Below, piece after piece: positions 8,519 through 17,427 of a stretch of 64,000 nucleotides of DNA. The position numbers were made by a program, and so were the translations under genes. This DNA comes from CAYXSX01 sp964467925. Lineage in GTDB: Bacteria; Pseudomonadota; Alphaproteobacteria; Micavibrionales; Micavibrionaceae. The DNA lies in contig CAYXSX010000007.1 of NCBI GenBank assembly GCA_964467925.1, forward strand, positions 1-64,000. Reading direction: 5' to 3'. The notes beneath the pieces are model-generated. The model saw only the letters and a program-made list of their open reading frames with translations. It was not told the origin of the DNA and searched no databases. Each line of letters opens with the position of its first letter. Position 1 is the stretch's first letter.

Positions 8519-9811
8519 ATGACGCAGATAGTTGTTCCCACCCTCGGAGAATCAGTAGCGGAAGCCACGGTAGCGCAGTGGCTGAAAAAAGAAGGCGAAG
8601 CGGTGAAGGCCGACGAGCCGATTGTCGAGCTTGAGACAGACAAGGTAACCCTTGAAGTTAACGCTCCCTCCGATGGCGTGATCGCGCGGATCGTGGTGGC
8701 GGAAGGCGAAAACGTGGAAGTGGGCGCGGTTCTGGGCGAGCTGGAAGTGGGCGCGGCAGCGAATGACGTTGCTAAACCCGACGCGAAAGAAGAAGCCCCC
8801 AAAGCCGAAGCGCCGAAGGTTGATGAAGCTGCAGCGGTAGAACAGAAAGCGTCTGAAAAGGCCGCAGAAGCGCAGCCCTCTCAGGGTGAGGTCAAGACTT
8901 CTCCCGCCGTGCGTAAGATGCTGGCGGATAACAATCTGAACGCCGCCGATGTTCCGTCGAGCAGCAGTGATGGCCGTCTTTCCAAGGAAGATGTCGAGAA
9001 ATATCTGGCTGGTAATGCGAAGCCGCAACAGGCCCCGACGCCTTCCCACTCTCCGGTAGTGGCCGAGCAGAAACAGGCGCATGCGCCGCAGCCCGTCCGC
9101 GAGGTTGGCCCGCGCGAAGAACGCGTGAAAATGACCAAGCTGCGCAAGGTGATCGCCAGTCGTTTGAAAGAGGCGCAAAACACTGCCGCCATGCTCACCA
9201 CGTTCAACGAACTGGACATGACCGCCGTAATGGAAGCGCGCAGCACTTACAAGGATGTGTTCGAGAAGAAACACGGCGTGAAGCTCGGTTTTATGAGCTT
9301 TTTCGTCAAGGCCGCCATTCAGGCACTAAAGGAATTTCCGGCTGTGAATGCCGAGATTTCCGGCGAGGACATTATCTACAAAAACTACTACGACATTGGC
9401 GTTGCGGTTTCTACGCCGCAGGGACTGGTTGTTCCCGTTCTTCGTAATGCCGATGAACTTTCCATGGCCGAGATTGAAAAGAAAATCATGGACCTTGGCC
9501 TTCGCGCCCGTGACGGCAAGCTGACCATGGATGAAATGACCGGCGGTACCTTTACCATTACCAATGGCGGTATTTTCGGCTCCATGCTTTCCACCCCCAT
9601 CCTGAACACGCCGCAATCCGGTATTTTGGGTATGCATAACATCGTCAAACGCCCGGTGGTAATGCCAAACGGCGCGATCGAGGCACGCCCTATCATGTAT
9701 CTGGCCCATTCCTACGATCACCGCATCATCGACGGCCGCGAGGCGGTCAGCTTCCTCGTGCGCATCAAACAGGCGCTGGAAGACCCGCAGAGATTGCTTC
9801 TGGATATTTAG
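8519..9811 (+). CDS. sucB: Dihydrolipoyllysine-residue succinyltransferase (E2 of 2-oxoglutarate dehydrogenase)
   Basis: 430-aa E2 core. Domains: an N-terminal lipoyl domain with the lipoylated lysine K42 in ETDKVTLEV; an Ala/Glu/Lys/Pro-rich linker (about 80-120); a peripheral subunit-binding domain (TSPAVRKMLADN through LSKEDVEKYL, about 123-160); a second flexible linker; and the C-terminal catalytic domain ending in SYDHRIIDGREAVSFL, with H401 and D405 as the catalytic pair. The N-terminal TQIVVPTLGESVAEATVAQW favours SucB over pyruvate dehydrogenase E2. A strong intrinsic terminator follows 30 bp after the stop, so sucB ends its own transcription unit and is not co-transcribed with lpd 5.6 kb downstream. 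Confidence 0.97.
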   Translation: MTQIVVPTLGESVAEATVAQWLKKEGEAVKADEPIVELETDKVTLEVNAPSDGVIARIVVAEGENVEVGAVLGELEVGAAANDVAKPDAKEEAPKAEAPKVDEAAAVEQKASEKAAEAQPSQGEVKTSPAVRKMLADNNLNAADVPSSSSDGRLSKEDVEKYLAGNAKPQQAPTPSHSPVVAEQKQAHAPQPVREVGPREERVKMTKLRKVIASRLKEAQNTAAMLTTFNELDMTAVMEARSTYKDVFEKKHGVKLGFMSFFVKAAIQALKEFPAVNAEISGEDIIYKNYYDIGVAVSTPQGLVVPVLRNADELSMAEIEKKIMDLGLRARDGKLTMDEMTGGTFTITNGGIFGSMLSTPILNTPQSGILGMHNIVKRPVVMPNGAIEARPIMYLAHSYDHRIIDGREAVSFLVRIKQALEDPQRLLLDI

Positions 9812-9840
9812 TGTTTACGTTCTGGAAAATTAGAGCTATA

Positions 9841-9876
9841 AAAACCCCTTTATAATTATGAATAAAGGGGTTTTTT
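9841..9876 (+). terminator. Intrinsic terminator of sucB
   Basis: AAAACCCCTTTAT (9841-9853) pairs with ATAAAGGGGTTTT (from about 9862) around a short A/T loop, followed by a T6 run to 9876. The next gene's ATG begins at 9878, so the hairpin also contains the only purine-rich stretch (AAAGGGG) that could serve as that gene's ribosome-binding site. Confidence 0.88.
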
Positions 9877-9877
9877 C

Positions 9878-11278
9878 ATGGGAGCTATTCAAGCGGCGAT
9901 GGACCAATCTAAAGCTTTGCAAGCTCAGATGGACCGCGACTGGAACGAAGAACGTGGGGTGGATCGTGGCGGTTACAGTGCGAATGAAAACCGCGCTATT
10001 GAGGTGTTCCGTAAACAGGCCCAAGAGCTTGGCATGGAAGAGCAGATTGATGCCGCTGGAGATGTCTACTTTATTTATCCCGGACAAGACCGTACAAAGC
10101 CTGTTTTCATGACGGGTTCGCACCCTGATGGCGTTCCGAAAGGCGGGCGTTATGATGGTGTGGCAGGAATTATCGCCGGCTTCGCGGCGATACGCATGAT
10201 GCGTGAAGCGGGGGAGCGACCGCCGCAAGACACGGTGGTCGCGGTGTTTCGCGCCGAAGAAAGCGCCTGCCACAACGGCGGCGTGGCTTGTGTCGGGTCA
10301 AAGGCGGTGGTGGGAAGCCTAACCGAAGAGTTTCTTGAAAAAGCAAAATTCAAAGATGACGACCGTACGATTGAAACCCGTATGCAGAATTGCGGCGTTG
10401 ATACGGATGTGTTGCGCGGTTATCTGAGGGAGGGCAAAACTTTATATGATTTGAATCAGATAGGCCGTTTCGTAGAAGTGCATATCGAGCAGAACGGCGC
10501 TCTCAAAAAGGCAGGAAAAAATATCGGGATTGTAACTGACATTCGCGGGCATGTGCGTTACCCGACAAAGGTGCATTTTGAAGGGCAGGCAGCACATAGC
10601 GGAGCGACGGAGCAGGAAGACAGGCAGGATGCGGCAGAGGCGATGGTCAATTTTGGCGACCGCTTTTACAAGATGGTTAGGCGTCTTAAAAAACAGTTTG
10701 ATCTGGTGGGTACGGCCCCCAACTTTGCGGCGAAGGGCGCGGAGTCTAGCCAGGTATTGCCGGAAAGTGAAATCCAGCTTGAGGTGAGAAGCACGGATGA
10801 AACAGCGTTGAAGCTGGCAGAAAAAAAGATCAAGCAATTGGCACGAAGCGTGGCTAAGAAATATAACGTAGTACTGAAATTTCCTGAAGACAGTCAAATC
10901 GTCTACGCTGCGCCCTCAAAAATGTCCGACGATGTTGTGACAAGCTTGACCGAGATTGCGCAGGAGGAGGGGCTTACATTCCTAACTATGCCCTCGGGCG
11001 CAGGGCACGATGCGGGGATTTTGGGCTTGGCCGGCATGGATTCCAGTATGATCTTCATTCCTCATGCTCCGGAATCTTGGAACCCTGCAAGCGGCAGTTA
11101 CAGTCATTGTATCGGTGAGACTATGACACTGCATGAGAATGACGACCCGTTTGCCGGAGATAGCGGTTTTGCGAATGCTGTTCGTGTTTTAAAAGGGGCT
11201 ATGATGAAGCCCGCGTCAAACGATGACCGGACGCTGGATCGCCCGTTTAGTGCGCTGCCCGCCCCGCTCGCTGCTTAA
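9878..11278 (+). CDS. M20-family amidohydrolase (allantoate amidohydrolase / N-carbamoyl-amino-acid hydrolase type)
   Basis: 466-aa zinc-dependent hydrolase of the hydantoinase/carbamoylase branch of M20. Metal-site motifs can be followed: GSHPDGVPKGGRYDGVAG (bridging His/Asp region), FRAEES (the Glu-Glu pair), VEVHIEQNGAL, and SGAGHDAGIL near the C-terminus. The dimerisation-domain segment GQAAHSGAT is also present. In the first motif the usual GSHLDTV is GSHPDGV, a small departure next to the metal ligands. An N-terminal Gln/Asp-rich stretch of about 40 residues and a C-terminal Pro-rich tail (FSALPAPLAA) exceed the typical core. The ATG sits 2 bp after the sucB terminator T-run. Substrate cannot be told from sequence. 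Confidence 0.85.
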   Translation: MGAIQAAMDQSKALQAQMDRDWNEERGVDRGGYSANENRAIEVFRKQAQELGMEEQIDAAGDVYFIYPGQDRTKPVFMTGSHPDGVPKGGRYDGVAGIIAGFAAIRMMREAGERPPQDTVVAVFRAEESACHNGGVACVGSKAVVGSLTEEFLEKAKFKDDDRTIETRMQNCGVDTDVLRGYLREGKTLYDLNQIGRFVEVHIEQNGALKKAGKNIGIVTDIRGHVRYPTKVHFEGQAAHSGATEQEDRQDAAEAMVNFGDRFYKMVRRLKKQFDLVGTAPNFAAKGAESSQVLPESEIQLEVRSTDETALKLAEKKIKQLARSVAKKYNVVLKFPEDSQIVYAAPSKMSDDVVTSLTEIAQEEGLTFLTMPSGAGHDAGILGLAGMDSSMIFIPHAPESWNPASGSYSHCIGETMTLHENDDPFAGDSGFANAVRVLKGAMMKPASNDDRTLDRPFSALPAPLAA

Positions 11279-11357
11279 AAAAACTTGATATTTTACAGAT
11301 TGCAAGCTAGTGATGGCTTGTGTAATTTGGAAAATAAACAATGAAGGAAAGATCTAA

Positions 11358-11855
11358 ATGAGTACCGACACCTTTAATTCGGAAGCGAAACAAGGTATGC
11401 TCCCGCTTCAAATCATCCATCTTCATCTTCTTTCAAAAAACGGCCCTTTGGCGGTTGATACTGAAAAATTAGCCAGTGACGACGTCGGCGTTCTCGCGTT
11501 TACAATTCCAAAGTCATGCGCGGACAGGATAGAGACGAAACCACCCGCTACGGTTGCTGAATCTGGTAATGTTGTGGTGCATTACGTTCCTTATTCTCTA
11601 CGGTATATTTATTACGCAAGCTTGGAGACTGCGGGATACTGGGGGGCTAGCGAACAAGTTGAATCTGCGGTTCAGAGGATGATGAAGGCAAATCAAACAG
11701 GAGTTGATTCCGTAATTTCCGTTCCTTATAAGCCCGGCGATGCGATTGCGGATTTGGCGCGGAATGATACCTATGTTGCAGGCCTTATGGAGGCTATTGG
11801 GTCTCCGGCATTATGGGCCGCTAGAGGATCACCTCAACCTCCCGGCGCGGAATAA
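11358..11855 (+). CDS. Hypothetical protein
   Basis: 165-aa protein of no recognised family. AAGGAAAG 6-8 bp upstream supports the ATG. It has no signal peptide. It contains VVVHYVPYSLRYIYYASLETAGYW, an aromatic-rich central stretch, and ends in a Pro/Gly tail (RGSPQPPGAE) like other orphan proteins in this window. It converges on the minus-strand deaminase gene with only a 10-bp gap. Confidence 0.65.
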   Translation: MSTDTFNSEAKQGMLPLQIIHLHLLSKNGPLAVDTEKLASDDVGVLAFTIPKSCADRIETKPPATVAESGNVVVHYVPYSLRYIYYASLETAGYWGASEQVESAVQRMMKANQTGVDSVISVPYKPGDAIADLARNDTYVAGLMEAIGSPALWAARGSPQPPGAE

Positions 11856-11865
11856 ACGGGCAGAG

Positions 11866-12798
11866 TTAAACCAGCAGTAATATTTTCGCATCCGTAAGCT
11901 GCTCCAGCGCTTTCAGCGCATCCTCATCCCTTGCGCTTTCGAGGTCGCCGATGCGAAGCTGCGATATTCCCGCCCCGACAAGGTTTACAAGCTCGCGCGC
12001 GGTGGGCACGCGGCTTGAATAAACTTGGCCGGGTTCAATCTTCAGCCCCTCCCGCGCAGCGATCATCAGGGCGCGGGCCAGCGGGTGGAGGATAAAGCTG
12101 TATTTTACATCCCGCTTTTCCATGGTCTCCGACGTATAACCGATGGTCGGGTGGCGGATGGTCAGAATAGAAAAACGCTTGCCGCCCGCATCCTCCGCGA
12201 CGGCCAGCGCAAAGGGCTCGTCCTTCATCTCTCCGTGCGCCTTTGCGATCAGTTCGTCAAAGCTACCGTCAAACGGCGCGATGCACGGCGGGCTTTCCAC
12301 CGCGGGCTTATAGCCGGGCGGATGGCGGGAGATAACTTCGAAACGCTGCTCCTTGCGGTAAACCACAAAAACATCGAGCCCGGCCTTTTCCGCGATGCGC
12401 ATGGACATGGAGTTGAAGGATTCCCCGCGCCGCGCCGCCCAATCCTTATCAAAGCCCTTATGGTCGATATAAAGCGCCTTTATGCCGGCTTCCGCCATAT
12501 TCTTCATACAGTTGGGGCAGGGCGGGTCGGTGATGAACAGCGACGCCCCCGCCGTGCGCGGGGCGTGGAGGATACACGCGGTTTCAGCATGGATCGTGCC
12601 GCTGGAATTGCCGATGGGTGTTTCCGTGCCGATAGTGCGGACGATGGCGTCCGGCCAGTAATTGGTACGGCTGAGGGAAAAGGGCGCGCCCGCGTGATCG
12701 ACGCCCGCAATAGTCGCGGCGATCTTGTTATCCGGATGCGGGCTTTGCGTCACGATATCGACGGCGGCTTGCATGTGGGTGTAGAGAGGAAGTTCCAT
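11866..12798 (-). CDS. Cytidine/deoxycytidylate deaminase-family protein with a degenerate second domain
   Basis: 310-aa protein. The N-terminal half (about residues 1-150) has the zinc-deaminase signature: IHAETACI (HAE) and, about 25 residues on, DPPCPNCMKNM (PCxxC). The C-terminal half (about 180-310) looks like a second, inactive deaminase fold. It has HPLARALMIAA where HAE would be and SRVPTARELVNLVGAGI in place of PCxxC, so zinc ligands are missing. A two-domain layout with one dead domain is known in some cytidine deaminases. The substrate could be a free nucleoside or nucleotide, or a modified base. It stands alone on the minus strand. Confidence 0.72.
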   Translation of the reverse strand: MELPLYTHMQAAVDIVTQSPHPDNKIAATIAGVDHAGAPFSLSRTNYWPDAIVRTIGTETPIGNSSGTIHAETACILHAPRTAGASLFITDPPCPNCMKNMAEAGIKALYIDHKGFDKDWAARRGESFNSMSMRIAEKAGLDVFVVYRKEQRFEVISRHPPGYKPAVESPPCIAPFDGSFDELIAKAHGEMKDEPFALAVAEDAGGKRFSILTIRHPTIGYTSETMEKRDVKYSFILHPLARALMIAAREGLKIEPGQVYSSRVPTARELVNLVGAGISQLRIGDLESARDEDALKALEQLTDAKILLLV

Positions 12799-12960
12799 AA
12801 ATTTAACTATTACGTTCTTTACGGTATGTTGTCATCATCCTATCATGTTCAAGATTTTTTCTTCCTCAAGAAGAGAGATAGATCTTGCGTTTTCATAATG
12901 ATTTCTTTATGAAGGGGTAATCACTTTTATATACTTAATTTTGGCTAGGGTTTTTGAGTA

Positions 12961-15366
12961 ATGAGTAAGATTTGGGTTGGCCGAATAGGCGAACCGCTTT
13001 ATGAATTTTCTATGACCGACATTCGTGCCGGGGCAGTGCGAGAAGCGGGCATACTTCCCGAATTGTATCAAAGTGACTGGCCAACTCTCACTTCAGGTGT
13101 ATCAACGACCGGTGTTGATCGTAAACTGGCAGAACAGCATAATGCCTTGCGTTCTGCGCGTTATGATTTCCCTATTCATTCTCTGGCCGCGATTGCCCCG
13201 CAGCAAGTTTCCGAAGATTCAAAAGAAGCAGAGAGGGATCAGGTCAGTATTGCTGTCGGGAAGCTTTCCAAGGCCCTGCAAACTGTCCGCGGCTCTGTAA
13301 ATAGACTTAACGCGCGTGACAAAAGAAAGGCATTAAGTGAAATAGCAAGGCGCGGCGGAGTTGCCGATGCAGGGCACATTATTGCGTTGGCGGATGACCG
13401 AAACTCTATCAAAGACGGCGCGTTTTTAGATGTCTTATATGGCTCGCTCAAAAATCACTGGAATCCCGAAGTGCGGGAAATTTTTGATGCCGGGCATTTG
13501 GTTCCCGGCAAGCGTGTTAAAGAAGTGACTAGCGCTCTTTACGGTCCTTGGAATGAAGCATATCTGCATGAGCAGGCCGAACGAGTTCTTGAGGAAATGG
13601 GAATAGCGTTTGAAGGCGGTTATCAGATGGACACAACACTTTTCTGGCAACCGTTATTTCCCGGTACTCTCAATTTTCCTGATCAAGGGTTTGTTTTAAA
13701 AGCGCAAGGGTATCCATTGCGCACTGTACCTAATGTAAAAGATCGTTTTTGGAAGGCTGTTAAAGAAGAGGGGCGCATAATCTCCTTTGACCACCTTAGA
13801 TTGGTGGATCATGCCGGTATTTCGAAAGGAACAACAGAAGCCGAACTGAAGGAAAAAAACCCTCTGCACCCTTATTTTATAAACAGGGCATCCCCTGGCA
13901 GAGCTATGGTCGCCAGTGCAGAAGTTATGGGGATACGAAATGCGCGTAGCGAAAAAAGCACGTCCTTCCCCAAGCGCCCCTCCATGCCCAAAGACAGAAA
14001 GCCAAAGACGGTGGCTTCAAGCGCTGCCTTTTTAACTGGAGGCCCCAAAAGGCAAGAAATTCTAAATACAGTTAAATTGCCTAAATCCGGGAATGGAGTT
14101 TCTTCCATGAACCTGTCCATGTCAAACGGCGGCTTTAAAGATTTAAGAGAGCTTGAGGTTAAGCTGCATAGTAGCGGGCAGGCATTTATCATACAGAATC
14201 CAAGGCAATTTAAGGCGGAGGCTTCTAGCGACATTTTGGGTAAAAATGATAAACCGGTTTCTGCAGAGGACTTAAGTTTACTGCAACGACTGGAAACGGA
14301 TTTGATGTTTGCCTACATGATTACCATGTCCACCCAGTCAGGGGCGCCTAATCATTTTGGGCGGGCGCATCTTGTGGAGGGAAGTTATTTTAAAGAGCAT
14401 GGGCTTTGGCACCCTGATTTTTGTACCTTTGGTCTAGCGGGGGATGAGGAAAAGGAAGCGTATCGGGTTTACGATACACTCGAAGCGATGCGTGTAGGCT
14501 TGAAATCATGGGATCAATCAACTTATCAGCACCATGTGCCGACACCTAAAAACGGGTTTGTCACAGAGGGCGATCTTAAAAAAATCCTAGGTGTGGAAAG
14601 TTTCGGTTACGTTGCTGCGAGTTACGGCAGCGCAAGCTCTTATCTTGATCTGGCCTATAAGGACGCCTTTGATCTTAACTATGAAATGTCACGCCGAGGC
14701 ATGATGACTGTCGATGGCGGAGGAACGCGCTCTGCCATGCTGGGAATGCGTATGGGCGTTTTGAAAGCCATGCGGGAAGGATACCCTGTTTTTAACCTTG
14801 GTGTACGGTCTGAAACAGATGTTTCACCTTTGGAGGGTAATATTGAAACGCTGATCGAAGAGCAGGGATTCCAATATTTTAAGGGTGAAGATCCGCGCCA
14901 TCTTCATTTTGCTGATAGGCAAATGCATATCCTGAAAATGCAAAGGCTTCTTGCCCGTCAGGCTATTATCGCGAGTATATCACACATCGCCCCATTCTTT
15001 GCGGGTGGTAAAGGAACGGTTGTCGAAAAATGCATTACCCGCTTGCATAATGCCCGCGTGCAAATTTTTGGTCACGGGCTTTTTCCCGGTTTTGAATCCA
15101 ATACACGTATTATTCCGATTGTCGATGTGGATCACGAATTCGAATACATGGGCGAACTGCGTAAAATCTGGGATATGGTGAATGCGCCATATACGCAAAA
15201 GCAGTTGGAATGGATGGGGACGAAAAGTTTTTCAGGTGAGTGGCGTGTTGAGGAAGCTCTGGATTTTATAATACATCATGGTCGCAGTCTTGGTTTTGAT
15301 ATGGATGAACGTGAACCTGTAAATCTTAATAGATATCCGGCCAGTCCGGAACCTGTTTGTGCTTAG
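12961..15366 (+). CDS. Large protein with C-terminal LOG-like Rossmann domain, function unknown
   Basis: 801-aa protein. The last 250 residues resemble the LOG / lysine-decarboxylase-like nucleotide-binding fold: MTVDGGGTRSAMLGMRMGVL near residue 580, then FFAGGKGTVVEKC near 680, which matches the GGxGTxxE signature that binds the phosphoribosyl group in LOG-family phosphoribohydrolases. Here the usual first Pro is Ala. The N-terminal 550 residues match no family I recognise. They contain a basic, helix-rich stretch (about 95-160) and a Lys/Ser/Pro linker (about 325-360). No signal peptide or membrane segment. The tail RYPASPEPVCA is Pro-rich. A second, conventional LOG protein lies at 31617. 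Enzymatic function is inference only. Confidence 0.6.
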   Translation: MSKIWVGRIGEPLYEFSMTDIRAGAVREAGILPELYQSDWPTLTSGVSTTGVDRKLAEQHNALRSARYDFPIHSLAAIAPQQVSEDSKEAERDQVSIAVGKLSKALQTVRGSVNRLNARDKRKALSEIARRGGVADAGHIIALADDRNSIKDGAFLDVLYGSLKNHWNPEVREIFDAGHLVPGKRVKEVTSALYGPWNEAYLHEQAERVLEEMGIAFEGGYQMDTTLFWQPLFPGTLNFPDQGFVLKAQGYPLRTVPNVKDRFWKAVKEEGRIISFDHLRLVDHAGISKGTTEAELKEKNPLHPYFINRASPGRAMVASAEVMGIRNARSEKSTSFPKRPSMPKDRKPKTVASSAAFLTGGPKRQEILNTVKLPKSGNGVSSMNLSMSNGGFKDLRELEVKLHSSGQAFIIQNPRQFKAEASSDILGKNDKPVSAEDLSLLQRLETDLMFAYMITMSTQSGAPNHFGRAHLVEGSYFKEHGLWHPDFCTFGLAGDEEKEAYRVYDTLEAMRVGLKSWDQSTYQHHVPTPKNGFVTEGDLKKILGVESFGYVAASYGSASSYLDLAYKDAFDLNYEMSRRGMMTVDGGGTRSAMLGMRMGVLKAMREGYPVFNLGVRSETDVSPLEGNIETLIEEQGFQYFKGEDPRHLHFADRQMHILKMQRLLARQAIIASISHIAPFFAGGKGTVVEKCITRLHNARVQIFGHGLFPGFESNTRIIPIVDVDHEFEYMGELRKIWDMVNAPYTQKQLEWMGTKSFSGEWRVEEALDFIIHHGRSLGFDMDEREPVNLNRYPASPEPVCA

Positions 15367-15443
15367 TGCTTCGCCTCTTTACAAACCTTCTCTATCGTTA
15401 TACCTCTTTCTACGAAATTTAATCCGTGAAAGAGGGTAGGTGC

Positions 15444-16841
15444 ATGTCCGAAAATAAGTATGACGTAATCGTAATTGGTGCGGGTCCGGGCGGGTATGTC
15501 GCGGCCATCCGCTGTGCGCAGCTGGGGCTTAAAACCGCATGCGTGGAAAAGCGCGATACTCTGGGCGGCACATGCCTGAATATCGGTTGTATCCCTTCCA
15601 AGGCAATGCTTCATGCCTCTGAAGTTTATGAAGAAGCCTCGCATCACATGGCTGCGCTGGGCGTCAAGACCAAGGGTGTGAGCCTCGATCTTCCGGCTAT
15701 GATGAAACATAAGGACGACGTGGTCGAAGCCAACACCAAGGGCATCGAGTTTCTGTTCAAAAAGAACAAGGTGGACTGGCTGAAAGGCACGGGCTCCATC
15801 CCCGAGGCGGGCAAGGTGAATGTGGGCGGCACGATTTACGAGGCCGATTCAATCATCATCGCTAGCGGTTCGGATGTTATTTCTCTTCCCGGTATCGAGA
15901 TTGATGAAAAACAGATCGTAAGCTCCACCGGCGCGCTGGAGCTTAAGGAAGTTCCCAAATCCATGATCGTGATCGGCGGCGGGGTTATCGGGCTCGAGAT
16001 GGGCGCGGTATGGCGCCGCCTTGGCGCGGAAGTAACCGTAGTCGAGTTTCAGGACAACATTCTTCCCGGTATGGACGGCGAAGTGCGCAAAGAAGCGCTC
16101 AAGCTGTTCAAAAAGCAGGGTATGAATTTCAAACTCTCCAGCAAGGTGACCGGCGCGGTAAAAACCAAGCGCGACGTGGCGGTGAAGATCGAACCCGCCT
16201 CCGGTGAAGGTGACGGAGAAGCGCTGATTGCCGATATCGTGCTGATGGCGATTGGCCGCAAACCCTATGTGGAAAATCTGGGCCTTGATATTCTGGACAT
16301 GGAAATGACCCAGCGCGGCCAGATCAAGGTGGATGAATTTTTTGAAACTTCAGTCGAGGGTATTTACGCCATCGGTGATGTGATCGAGGGCCCAATGCTG
16401 GCCCATAAAGCCGAAGACGAGGGCGTCATTCTGGCCGAAATGCTGGCGGGCGAAAGCGGCCATATTGATTACGATAAAATTCCCGCCGTTGTTTACACAT
16501 GGCCGGAAATCGCCAGCGTTGGCAAGACGCAGGAACAGCTCGAGGAAGCGGGCGTCGATTTCAAGGTCGGAAAATTCCCCTTCATGGCCAATGGCCGGGC
16601 GCGGGCGATGAACGCCACAGACGGTTTTGTGAAAATCCTTTCTGATGCCAAAACCGACCGCGTGCTAGGCGCGCATATGATCGGTCCGAATGTCGGCGAT
16701 CTGATGTCAGAAGTCGTAACCGTCATGGAATTTGACGGCACGGCGGAAGATATCGCCCGCATTTGTCACTCCCACCCGACCCTGACCGAAGTGGTCAAGG
16801 AAGCGGCACTGGCGGTGCACAAACGGCCTATTCACATTTAA
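15444..16841 (+). CDS. lpd: Dihydrolipoyl dehydrogenase (E3)
   Basis: 465-aa flavoprotein that reoxidises the dihydrolipoyl arm of the 2-oxo acid dehydrogenase complexes. Motifs: FAD-binding YDVIVIGAGPGGYVAAIR; redox disulfide GGTCLNIGCIPSK; NAD-binding IVIGGGVIGLEMGAVW; second FAD motif GIYAIGDVIEG; and C-terminal ICHSHPTLTEVVKEAAL with the catalytic His-Glu pair from the partner subunit. The ATG at 15444 follows AGAGGGTAGG and directly precedes the FAD motif; the GTG at 15426 is a less likely start. Its stop overlaps that of the convergent unknown gene by 4 bp. Confidence 0.97.
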   Translation: MSENKYDVIVIGAGPGGYVAAIRCAQLGLKTACVEKRDTLGGTCLNIGCIPSKAMLHASEVYEEASHHMAALGVKTKGVSLDLPAMMKHKDDVVEANTKGIEFLFKKNKVDWLKGTGSIPEAGKVNVGGTIYEADSIIIASGSDVISLPGIEIDEKQIVSSTGALELKEVPKSMIVIGGGVIGLEMGAVWRRLGAEVTVVEFQDNILPGMDGEVRKEALKLFKKQGMNFKLSSKVTGAVKTKRDVAVKIEPASGEGDGEALIADIVLMAIGRKPYVENLGLDILDMEMTQRGQIKVDEFFETSVEGIYAIGDVIEGPMLAHKAEDEGVILAEMLAGESGHIDYDKIPAVVYTWPEIASVGKTQEQLEEAGVDFKVGKFPFMANGRARAMNATDGFVKILSDAKTDRVLGAHMIGPNVGDLMSEVVTVMEFDGTAEDIARICHSHPTLTEVVKEAALAVHKRPIHI

Positions 16842-17371
16842 TAAGGGGCGGGGGCGTCTCTATTATCGACCACCAGCTTGATGCCGCCAGAGGCTTGACC
16901 GTCGGGCATAGGGGTTGTGTTTGTGACAGGTGCGTTTCCTCGAGATGGAAAAGCTAGAATGTCGGCCGTTTGAAAGGCGCCTTCAAGGAATTTTTCTCGC
17001 TCAGCGGCGGGCACTCTTCCCCGGGCATCCGGTATCCAGCTGATTGGTGAATTCGCCAAAGCATCAAAGGAGGTTATTTTACGGAAGCGTTCCGGTATTT
17101 GGCGTTCGAAAGGTATGCTTAAGTCCAACCCTACTATAAACGAATAACATTCCCCAGCTTTTACTGCTTGTTCATGAAACTTTCTTACAGTGGTAGAAAA
17201 ATCTTGCGCTCGCTCAAGAGACCTAGATGTTATTGCGGAGGCGTATTCCATTGAAAGGCTATTACAAAATATAATGATATAGCGAAGCTTCATCGCCTTG
17301 GAGGTATCATAGATATATCTTAAGTTTTTAATTAACTCTGAATACTCGGGTTCGGCAACTTCTATAGACAT
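16838..17371 (-). CDS. Hypothetical protein, paralog of the adjacent gene
   Basis: 177-aa protein of unknown family. ATG at 17371 with GAGGT upstream; the frame is open upstream into the neighbouring gene, but that part is out-of-frame overlap. The core CYSFIVGLDLSIPFERQIPERF and SPISWIPDARGRVPAAER is clearly related to the next gene's FICGFDLRGSFDQAISALW and SPVDWIPDQYWMIPAADR. The two are tandem paralogs. An acidic, Gly/Pro-rich tail follows the shared core (about residues 140-177). No signal peptide. Its stop overlaps the convergent lpd stop. Confidence 0.65.
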   Translation of the reverse strand: MSIEVAEPEYSELIKNLRYIYDTSKAMKLRYIIIFCNSLSMEYASAITSRSLERAQDFSTTVRKFHEQAVKAGECYSFIVGLDLSIPFERQIPERFRKITSFDALANSPISWIPDARGRVPAAEREKFLEGAFQTADILAFPSRGNAPVTNTTPMPDGQASGGIKLVVDNRDAPAPY

Positions 17372-17427
17372 AACAACCTCATTTTTGTTATGTCTAATTA
17401 AACTTTCCCAATATTGCAAGAGATAAG

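Noticed and set aside
12025..12912. Plus-strand open frame (295 codons) opposite the deaminase gene
   Set aside because: The deaminase frame has clear zinc motifs; the plus frame has none and no ribosome-binding site.
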